Below are positions 55,292 to 64,000 of a stretch of 64,000 nucleotides of DNA, piece after piece. Source of the DNA: Rhodospirillaceae bacterium UBA1479 (GTDB taxonomy: Bacteria; Pseudomonadota; Alphaproteobacteria; Rhodospirillales; Casp-alpha2); assembly GCA_002325375.1 (NCBI GenBank), contig DCRZ01000006.1, positions 558,151 through 622,150 on the forward strand, in the 5' to 3' direction. A program made the position numbers and the translations under genes. Under the pieces are notes generated by a model. It was given only the letters and a program-made list of their open reading frames with translations. It was not told the origin of the DNA and searched no databases. Position 1 is the first letter of the stretch. Each line of letters begins with the position of its first letter.

Positions 55292-56056
55292 TCAACGAGG
55301 CGAGAGGAACTCACCGATGGCGACCGGCCCGGGTTTCGTAACCCGGACGAATACGCCCATGTCGGTATGGCCGAATCCGGTCTGCAGGAACTTGACAATG
55401 TTAAGGTCGCGCTCTGCCGTGGCTGGATTGACGCTGGTCGCTCCGCAGCGGCCGATGCGTTCGATCACGTCCGCCTCGGCGCCGCCGATGGCGACCGGTC
55501 TGCCCAGCCAACCGAACTCGACCCAGGGGTCGAGCCCGTCGATATAAAAATTGGCGCGAAAGCGCAATGGATCGACGGTTGCCTGGACGACCCGTTCCAG
55601 GTCGCGGATCGACGCCAGATTGATGACCGAAATTAACGGCGTCGACTGATCGGTCAGGCGGTCGCCCGGATTGGCTTCGACCAGGCGCGGGCGGCCTTTG
55701 GCCTCATCCTTCATATAGGCGGCGAAGAAATCCTCGATCATGGTGCGGCCGATGCGGTCGGTGATGTTGCCGCGCGCGACCTGGCGGCCCTGCCGCTTGA
55801 TGGTCAAAACACCCGTATCGTCGTCGAAGGACGTTTCCAGGGTCGCCAGCTTTTCGTTCTTCACCAGTTCCAGGAAATTGCGCTTGGGCATCCATTCGAG
55901 ATGATGGCCGCCGCTGACCGGGGTCGAGCCCAAGGCCATGGCGAACCGTCGGTCGCCCGGCAGATACCCGTCGACCGAAAGTTCGGTCGCGTCGAGCGCT
56001 TCGGGCGTCAGGCCCTTCACCGGATAGCGGTAGATATGTTTGATTTCAGCATTCAT
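55292..56056 (-). CDS. MOSC domain protein
   Basis: 254 residues. N-terminal MOSC beta-barrel part (MNAEIKHIYRYPVKGLTPEALDATELSVDGYLPGDRRFAMAL) and C-terminal MOSC domain with the conserved Cys in IERIGRCGATSVNPATAERDLNIVKFLQTGFGH, the position that binds molybdenum in mARC and YcbX. Members reduce N-hydroxylated compounds or transfer sulfur. No molybdenum-cofactor gene lies near. There is no clear Shine-Dalgarno sequence before the ATG. Convergent with DUF4167 and divergent from clpB. Confidence 0.88.
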   Translation of the reverse strand: MNAEIKHIYRYPVKGLTPEALDATELSVDGYLPGDRRFAMALGSTPVSGGHHLEWMPKRNFLELVKNEKLATLETSFDDDTGVLTIKRQGRQVARGNITDRIGRTMIEDFFAAYMKDEAKGRPRLVEANPGDRLTDQSTPLISVINLASIRDLERVVQATVDPLRFRANFYIDGLDPWVEFGWLGRPVAIGGAEADVIERIGRCGATSVNPATAERDLNIVKFLQTGFGHTDMGVFVRVTKPGPVAIGEFLSPR

Positions 56057-56228
56057 GGGAGGGCAAGGCTCGCCCTTTCATCGCTTGTCGTCAACGCCTG
56101 AAATATTAATCCGTTCTGAGATTGCATGCGCGACGCCATAACCCTATTTCAGTTGCGGGAATAGGCGGTCTATTGCCCTGCACATTGCCGCCGCAAACGC
56201 CTATGTTTGCATGGGATGTGCACTAACC

Positions 56229-56258
56229 CTTGAGAGGGGCGGCCGGTTCGCCGATTAT
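56229..56258 (+). promoter_or_regulatory. Heat-shock (sigma-32) type promoter of clpB
   Basis: CTTGAGA (56229-56235) is followed after 15 bases by CCGATTAT (56251-56258), close to the sigma-32 pattern CTTGAAA then CCCCATNT. It lies 38 bases upstream of the clpB start, a typical distance. clpB is a classical heat-shock gene. Confidence 0.55.
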
Positions 56259-56295
56259 CGGGAACGCACCGCTCTGTCGCCAAAGGACGGGACAG

Positions 56296-58889
<2,594 letters not shown>

Positions 58890-58890
<1 letters not shown>

Positions 58891-59636
58891 TGAACATGAC
58901 ACCTGCATCGGCCCCGCATTGCCCCGTCTGTGACGGGGCCGAGCAGGCGTTCGAAATGGCGGCCCGCGGCCACGACCTCTACCGTTGCGGCGGCTGCGCG
59001 ACGATCTATGTGCATGGTCTGCCGTCCAATGCGGAGGTGGCAGCCGGGTACGACGATTCCTACGACGGCGCGACCACCGGTTATTTCGCCAAGGTCGATA
59101 AGAAAATGCGCCGCTCGCGCGGGCGCATCCGCCAGCTCAAGAAGCTGGTCCCGCCGGGCAGCCGGTTCCTCGACGTCGGCTGCAACGGCGGCTTCGTGGT
59201 CGAGGCCGGACGCGAGGCGGGCCTCGATGCCTGGGGGCTGGAGGTCGACGGCGTCTCCCTCGCCTATGCCCGCGAACATTATCCCAAGAACAACTACTTC
59301 CTGGGTCTGGTCGAGGATTTCCAGCCGGATCAGGGGTTCGATTTGATCTATACGTCCGAGGTCATCGAGCATGTTTCCGACGTGCGCCCCTTCATGGCGG
59401 CGATCGTGCGGCTGTTGAACCCGGGCGGCGTGGTTTATGTGACGACGCCGGACATCAGCCATTGGCGGCGGCCCCGCGACCTGGACACCTGGGACGGTTT
59501 CAACCCGCCGGTTCATTGCGTCTATTTCAACCCGGCCAGCATGCGGTTGCTGCTGGAAAGCTTGGGACTTGAAATCGTGAAGAAGCTGCCGGCCTTCAAA
59601 CCGGGCATGAAGTTCATCGCGCGCAAGCCCCGCTAA
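58890..59636 (+). CDS. Zinc-ribbon class I SAM-dependent methyltransferase
   Basis: 248 residues; its ATG uses the last A of the clpB TAA (TAATG), so translation is coupled to clpB. An N-terminal zinc-ribbon (CPVCDG and YRCGGC, residues about 11-32) precedes a methyltransferase core with FLDVGCNGGFVVEAGREAGLDAWGLEVD and FDLIYTSEVIEHVSDVRPFM. This two-part layout is common in polysaccharide or lipid-modifying methyltransferases; the zinc-ribbon may recognise a substrate. Link with heat shock or with the next flagellin gene is positional only. Confidence 0.85.
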
Positions 59637-59714
59637 CGCTTAAAACCGTGTGACTTCCATCACTGTATCGATCCCGGAATGATATTAGGCTGATCCCATG
59701 AAAGGATCGGCTTG

Positions 59715-60551
59715 ATGGCTGACGTGACTCTCAGCAAAGGTGTTCGGGCAAATCTGCTGCAACTGCAGCGGAACGAGGCCCTGCGTCTGCAGGTCGCCGA
59801 CCGCCTGGCCATGGGCCGGCGGGTCAATCGCGTTGCCGACGATCCCCAGGATTTCTATGCCGGCCGCGCGGCCGGTAACCGGGTCGGCGATTTGTTCGAC
59901 ATCAAGTCGGGCATCAACCAGGCCCTGTCGTCGGCCGAGGCCGCGTCGGACGGCCTGCATGCGGTTGAGGACCTGACACGCCAACTGCGCGGCATCGCCA
60001 CTGCCGCCAAGGGCGGCACGACGGAACAGCGACAGGCGGCGGCGGAACAGTTCGATCAGATCAGGTCGCAGCTCAGCAGCCTCGCCGGCGATGCGTCCTA
60101 CGCCGGGGTCAACCTGATCGACGATCCGGCGGACGACCAGACGACGCCGGTCGGCGATCTGTCCGGCGCCGAGATCACGGTCGAGGGCGGGGCGTCCTCA
60201 TCGGCGGCACTCGGCATCGGCACGGCGGCCGGCGACTACAACGGCTTCGCCACGGAAGCGGACATCGACGCGGCCCTGGCCGACCTTGCCGGCGCAACCC
60301 GTCAGGTGCGATCGACGACGCAGCGCGTCGGCGCCGACATCGCGGCGTTGACGACGCGCGGGCAATTCACCCAGGATCTTTCCAACACCCTGCAGGCGGC
60401 CGAGGACAAATTGACCGGCGCCGACCTGAACGAAGACGCGGCGCGCCAGGTCGCGTTGCAGCTTCAGGACCGGTTCGCGACCGCGGGCCTGCGCTTCACC
60501 GTGCGCACGGAAAGCCTGGTCGCCGATCTTCTGAATACGGGAAGGCCGTGA
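59715..60551 (+). CDS. Short flagellin-family protein
   Basis: 278 residues from ATG 59715, with AAAGGATCGG upstream. The N-terminal D0/D1 region fits flagellin (GVRANLLQLQRNEALRLQVADRLAMGRRVNRVADDPQDFYAG) with conserved RVN--DDP. A middle region and a C-terminal helix (LTGADLNEDAARQVALQLQDRFATAGLRFTVRTESLVADLLN) follow. The product is at the short end for flagellin and the C-terminal seems divergent, so FlgL-like is an alternative. A FlaF-type gene overlaps its stop, which favours flagellin. Confidence 0.8.
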   Translation: MADVTLSKGVRANLLQLQRNEALRLQVADRLAMGRRVNRVADDPQDFYAGRAAGNRVGDLFDIKSGINQALSSAEAASDGLHAVEDLTRQLRGIATAAKGGTTEQRQAAAEQFDQIRSQLSSLAGDASYAGVNLIDDPADDQTTPVGDLSGAEITVEGGASSSAALGIGTAAGDYNGFATEADIDAALADLAGATRQVRSTTQRVGADIAALTTRGQFTQDLSNTLQAAEDKLTGADLNEDAARQVALQLQDRFATAGLRFTVRTESLVADLLNTGRP

Positions 60552-60931
60552 TGGGGATGATCCGGCAACATACAGCCGCCTCGCGCGCCTATGGCCGGGC
60601 CCATCATTCGGTCATTTCCGGCCGCCCGGCCGAGGCCGAGGCCTTTGCCCGGGCCGCCGCCGCACTACGCGATGCCGCCGAACAACCCCACGACCGGGCC
60701 GTCCTGGTTCGGGCTCTCGGCTACAATCAGAAACTCTGGACGATCGTGCAGGCCGAGGCATCGGATCCAGGCCACCCAGCACCTGCGGATATGCGGGATG
60801 ACATGCTGTCCCTTGCCCGGTTCATGGACCGCGCCACGGCGGAGGCACTCTCGGCGGCGCATCCGAACTTGGACGGCATGATCGCGATCAACGCCAGCCT
60901 GTCGTCAGGCCTGTTCGGCCGTCCCGTTTAG
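60551..60931 (+). CDS. flaF: FlaF-type flagellar biosynthesis regulator
   Basis: 126 residues with FlaF signs: a helical N-terminus (TAASRAYGRAHHSVISGRPAEAEAFARAAAALRDA), the conserved ALGYNQKLWTIV, and the C-terminal NLDGMIAINASLSSGLFG. FlaF promotes flagellin translation or secretion in alphaproteobacteria; its antagonist FlbT is not in the window. The ATG overlaps the flagellin TGA (TGATG), so it is coupled to its probable target. GGGAAGG precedes it. Confidence 0.85.
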   Translation: MGMIRQHTAASRAYGRAHHSVISGRPAEAEAFARAAAALRDAAEQPHDRAVLVRALGYNQKLWTIVQAEASDPGHPAPADMRDDMLSLARFMDRATAEALSAAHPNLDGMIAINASLSSGLFGRPV

Positions 60932-61043
60932 GTGCTGCGTCAGGCCCGGTCGGCGAGGGTGTAATCCCGCTCCACCTTGGCGTCCCTGATTCTAAAATCC
61001 TTGAAGATCCCGGCCTTGCCCGCGTCCTGCGCCGCCCCCGGCG

Positions 61044-61829
61044 TTACGCGCCGAGGAAGCCTTTGACGTGGTTCAGGAACAACTCGGGCGCTTCCGCATG
61101 GGCCCAATGGCCGACGCCGGGCAGGACCTCGACGCGGGCGGCGGGGAACAGGCGGTTGATTTCTCCGTGGTGGTGCGGGCTGATGTAATCGGACGCGCCG
61201 CCGGCCAGAAACAGGGCCGGGCCCTGGTAGCTGTGGCCATGGGGCAGCGTCTCGAAATCCAGTAGGTCTTCCATGGCGGCGCTCAGGGCGTCCAGGTTGA
61301 CCCGCCATTTGAAACCGCCGGCGCCGCTTTCCAGATTCTGCAGCAGGAACGCGCGGATGCCGGGATTTGGTTCCGCGGGCGCCAACCCGGCGTCAGCCTC
61401 CTTGCGCGAGGTGATCTGGCTCAGGTCCATGGCGCGCAGTGCCTCGACATAATGGATGAAAGTGCCGGGCGAAGGGGCAGGCGCGATGTCGACCACGGTC
61501 AGGCTGTCGACCAGCTCTGGATGGCTGAGCGCCAGGGTCATGGCCGCCTTGCCGCCCATGGAATGGCCGATCACATCGGCCGATCCCAGGCCGTGGGCGT
61601 GGATGAAATGCGCCACGTCGGCGGCCAGGGCGGGGTAGCTCATGGCCGCGTCCCACGGACTTTCCCCGTGATTGCGCAGGTCCAGGCAGAGCACCCGGCG
61701 ATGGGCGGAAAGGGCCTTGGCGATCGCCCCCCAATTGCGTTTGGAGCCGAACAGGCCGTGCAGGATCACCAGCGGCTTGCCGGCGCCACTGTCCGTGAAG
61801 GCGAGGGAGAGAGGGGTTGGGTCCGCCAT
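61044..61829 (-). CDS. Alpha/beta-hydrolase, esterase YbfF/ABHD11 type
   Basis: 261 residues: PLVILHGLFGSKRNWGAIAKAL (oxyanion-loop region), CLDLRNHGESPWD, nucleophile Ser90 in DVIGHSMGGKAAM, and the catalytic His241 in LPGVGHWAHAE. The HGLFGSKRNW motif is that of the YbfF/ABHD11 group, which hydrolyses short acyl esters. GGAG lies before the ATG. Between flaF (convergent) and the M23 gene upstream (40 bases). Confidence 0.9.
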   Translation of the reverse strand: MADPTPLSLAFTDSGAGKPLVILHGLFGSKRNWGAIAKALSAHRRVLCLDLRNHGESPWDAAMSYPALAADVAHFIHAHGLGSADVIGHSMGGKAAMTLALSHPELVDSLTVVDIAPAPSPGTFIHYVEALRAMDLSQITSRKEADAGLAPAEPNPGIRAFLLQNLESGAGGFKWRVNLDALSAAMEDLLDFETLPHGHSYQGPALFLAGGASDYISPHHHGEINRLFPAARVEVLPGVGHWAHAEAPELFLNHVKGFLGA

Positions 61830-61869
61830 GAAGGGCTCCGCCTGATCCTTGGGCGCGGCGCCCGGTGGA

Positions 61870-63270
61870 TTATCGGGCGTCCGCCACGTCGCGTTGTTTG
61901 TCGGCCTTCTGGTTATCGTCCAGGCGGGCGAACTGCAAGTCCATCTGGTCCTTGGCGGCCAGGAAGCGGGCCAGTTCCTTGCCCGTCAGCTTGCGCCCCG
62001 ACGGCATGCGCACGCTCAAGGGGTTGACCTGTCCGCCGTCGACCAGGATCTCGTAATGCAGGTGCGGGCCGGTGGAACGGCCTGTGGTGCCGACATAGCC
62101 GATGACCTCGCCCTGGCGCACCCGCTTGCCGCGGCTCATGCCGCGGGCGAAGCCCTTCATATGGGCATAGGCGGTGTGGTAACGCCCGTTGTGGCGGATG
62201 TTGATGTAGTTTCCGTAGCCGCCCTTGCGTCCGGCGAAAGTGACGACGCCGTCCCCGGCGGCATAGATGGGCGTGCCCTGAGGGGCGGCGAAATCAACGC
62301 CCCGGTGCATTTTATTATAGCCGAGAACCGGATGACGGCGCTTCCCGAAGCCGGACGACAGGCGGGCCCCGTCGATGGGCGTGCGCATCAGCGCCTTGCG
62401 CGCCCCCTGTCCCTTGTCGTCGAAATAGTCGACGTCGCCCGCGGCGGTGACGAATCGGTACAACGGCCGGCGGTCGCCGGACAGGGTCAGGGCCGCGAAA
62501 TGCACGGTGCCGGCATGAACCAGACGACCTTCCTCGTCGCGCACTTCCTCATAGGTGACCTCGAAGGCATCGCCCTCGCGGATGTCGCGTTGGAAATCGA
62601 CGTCCCAGGAATAAATCCGGATCAGTTCCGCCAGCACGTTGGCCGGCAGGCCTTGGCCTTGACCCGCCAGGTAAAGGGAACTGGTGATGGGGGCGGCGAC
62701 GCGGGCAAGGGAGCGCTTGACCTTCTTGGCTTCCTTGACGGCGGTGAAACCGTCGCCCGCGTTGCGTTTGACCACGATCTCGTGGCGGAAGTCCGGCTCG
62801 AACCCGAAGCCCAGGAAGGTGCCGGGCTTGGTGCCCGTGCGCGGGCCGTCGGGTCCGCCTTCGGGCGCGCGGAAACGGACAACGATCTTTTGGCCGGGCA
62901 GCAGACGACGCGGATCGTACACGCCGGTGAAGGCGCGCATTGCTGCGTCGGCATCGACGCCCGTGACCCCGGCCCGCGCCAACACGCCGGCCAGCGTCTC
63001 GCCGGGGGCGATTGTTTCCGTGGCGCTGATCACGGCGGGGCCCTGGTCAGGCGATTCCATCTCGCGGCTGCCGGGATGAATGATGCGGTGGGTCGCCAGG
63101 CCCGAGGCCGCGGCCGGATGGCCCAGGCTCAAGGGGGCCAGCGCAAAGGTCGGCTCGCCGTCGCCGCCAAGCAGCTTGTCCATATTCTGAGGGGTCTTCA
63201 ATACCAGTCCGGCCGAACCCAGAACGACACCGAAGAACGCTCCCGCCGCAAGGAGTGTCCGCATACGCAT
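61870..63270 (-). CDS. M23 family peptidoglycan endopeptidase
   Basis: 466 residues. An N-terminal signal or anchor (TLLAAGAFFGVVLGSAGLVL) is followed by a LysM-like or OapA-like region (ETIAPGETLAGVLARAGVTG) and a long middle domain. The LytM catalytic domain has zinc ligands His322 and Asp326 (MHRGVDFAAP) and His405 with His403 (GPHLHYEIL). It is of the MepM/ShyA type with all ligands intact. A second ATG two codons downstream is possible. No strong Shine-Dalgarno sequence is visible. The hydrolase gene follows on the same strand. Confidence 0.9.
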   Translation of the reverse strand: MRMRTLLAAGAFFGVVLGSAGLVLKTPQNMDKLLGGDGEPTFALAPLSLGHPAAASGLATHRIIHPGSREMESPDQGPAVISATETIAPGETLAGVLARAGVTGVDADAAMRAFTGVYDPRRLLPGQKIVVRFRAPEGGPDGPRTGTKPGTFLGFGFEPDFRHEIVVKRNAGDGFTAVKEAKKVKRSLARVAAPITSSLYLAGQGQGLPANVLAELIRIYSWDVDFQRDIREGDAFEVTYEEVRDEEGRLVHAGTVHFAALTLSGDRRPLYRFVTAAGDVDYFDDKGQGARKALMRTPIDGARLSSGFGKRRHPVLGYNKMHRGVDFAAPQGTPIYAAGDGVVTFAGRKGGYGNYINIRHNGRYHTAYAHMKGFARGMSRGKRVRQGEVIGYVGTTGRSTGPHLHYEILVDGGQVNPLSVRMPSGRKLTGKELARFLAAKDQMDLQFARLDDNQKADKQRDVADAR

Positions 63271-63757
63271 AAGAGAAGCCCGCTACCTTGTCTTGCCCAG
63301 TCGGTTGTCCGTTATCCAGCCGGACCGCCGTCGTTTGCCCAGTCAGAACGCCGCCGCTATATGTTTACCCAGGCGGCGACACCTGTTCGTTTTTCAAAGC
63401 CCCTTGGAATCGGCCGGCCAGCCTTGTCCGGCACTGAATTTCCTCACGCTTTCGCCCAACAATGTGTGGGGAGGGCGATGTTGTCAAGCATCGATCAGGG
63501 ATTCATTCATAGGAATCAATATTATAGAAGATGACCCTTATATATTGTTTCATATAAGGCGCTTACGTCACCGGAATCGCAAAGGACTTCCTCTTCCCAG
63601 GTCGGGGAAACCGTTCCGCTGGGGGGCACTGTGCCGAAGTGCTGCGGATTTGTTCCTCGGATTCGTCGGACGGGGCAGGTTTTTTACCCTCTGTTAAGGC
63701 ATCGTCCCCCGGATTTCCGGGCTTTTCCGGTCATTGCAATAAAATGACAAAAGGGGT
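63271..63757. other. Long intergenic region with an AT-rich palindrome
   Basis: No credible gene in this 487-base gap. Near 63505-63565 the DNA is AT-rich and holds CCTTATAT (63536-63543) with ATATAAGG (63552-63559), a perfect 8-bp inverted repeat, and a smaller one, GATTC/GAATC (63500-63517). These may be regulatory sites for the M23 gene or the upstream part of the rRNA promoter. Confidence 0.4.
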
Positions 63758-63786
63758 TTGACAGGGCGCGGCAGCCTGCGTATAAC
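63758..63786 (+). promoter_or_regulatory. Strong sigma-70 promoter, probably of an rRNA operon
   Basis: TTGACA (63758-63763), a 17-base spacer and TATAAC (63781-63786) make a near-consensus promoter. An A-rich stretch (63738-63752) could be an UP element. It is followed by a GC-rich discriminator and a 200-base leader. Confidence 0.8.
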
Positions 63787-63792
63787 CCCGCC

Positions 63793-64000
63793 TCCACCAG
63801 CGACGGGGGCGACGGCGACAAACCGGGCGCCCCTAATATTTGCTTCGGTGGCGGGGACTTAGGTTCCTGAATGGAATTCGCGGCTTCGGCCGCACGGCTG
63901 TTTGACATTGTGGTTAAGGAAGGGATACGCGGGCGGCGTTTAGTGCGCTGTACGGGTAGGATTGGTTGCTGTTTTAAGTTTAGGTGGCGACAACCTGTCT
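63793..64000 (+). ncRNA. Leader of a 16S rRNA transcript (boxA-like region), cut by the window end
   Basis: After the strong promoter comes a GC-rich leader with GCTGTTTGACATTG (63898-63911), which resembles the boxA antitermination signal and its place before 16S in alphaproteobacteria, then the stretch GAAGGGATACGCGGGCGGCG. The window ends in CAACCTGTCT, close to where mature 16S should begin. No 16S sequence is inside the window, so this rests on pattern recognition. Confidence 0.6.

Noticed and set aside
60940..61043. Minus-strand peptide FKDFRIRDAKVERDYTLADRA after the alpha/beta-hydrolase
   Set aside because: It could be the tail of a broken gene, but it has no start of its own and I do not recognise it.

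Overview
The window is a GC-rich, almost fully coding piece of a bacterial chromosome. The gene families point to an alphaproteobacterium, most likely of the Rhodospirillales. It carries the alphaproteobacterial families DUF1476 (ATP synthase zeta inhibitor), DUF1178 and DUF4167, a FlaF flagellin regulator, an NDUFAF5-like methyltransferase beside comF, and a purB/purC/purS/purQ/purL/bolA/grxD gene series. It also has a glutamyl-tRNA reductase hemA fused by position to prfA-prmC, which is not the usual haem route in this class. Genus assignment is not possible from what I can see.

Layout. 1-950: rpsD with its own promoter and terminator. 980-3960: a SnoaL-like protein, then a peroxide-defence pair ahpC-ahpF behind an AT-rich dyad. 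4000-17300, mostly minus strand: the purine and Fe-S/thiol cluster (purB, purC, purS, purQ, purL, bolA, grxD). Between purQ and purL sit a rhomboid protease, an oxygenase/MmgE-PrpD pair with a GntR-type operator, a PilZ protein and TrkH. 17400-23620: an Ntn-hydrolase of acid-ceramidase type, a COG4091-type SAF dehydrogenase, a CBS protein and several small or transport proteins. 23740-26800: a class III nucleotide cyclase, DUF2062, and a convergent cyclic-nucleotide-gated potassium-channel-like gene, a plausible signalling module. 26870-34200: housekeeping (radC, map, sfsA, methyltransferases, comF, grxC, nitrilase) and an OmpA porin. 34200-38120: a secreted unknown, a TfdA-like dioxygenase divergent from its probable LysR regulator, and a compositionally foreign gene for a circularly permuted NlpC/P60-like enzyme. 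38120-42760: methyltransferase, DUF1178, a beta-hydroxyacid dehydrogenase, an orphan histidine kinase and ubiG. 42910-54220, plus strand: lysC, ptsP, a rodZ-like gene, ispG, hisS, hemA, prfA, prmC. 54220-56060: a long leader plus DUF4167, then a MOSC protein. 56220-60930: clpB behind a heat-shock-type promoter, an overlapping methyltransferase, then a short flagellin with flaF. 61040-63270: an alpha/beta hydrolase and an M23 endopeptidase. The window ends in what looks like the promoter and leader of an rRNA operon, cut just before 16S.

How the parts work together. Most genes are core metabolism and translation. The more lineage-specific content is the cyclase/channel module, the two Fe(II)/2-oxoglutarate oxygenase loci with their DNA operators, and the permuted papain-fold gene. 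Function calls rest on reading motifs by eye; no database search was run. Many start codons were moved downstream of the longest open frame because a Shine-Dalgarno sequence or the family's usual N-terminus fits better; each such choice is stated.
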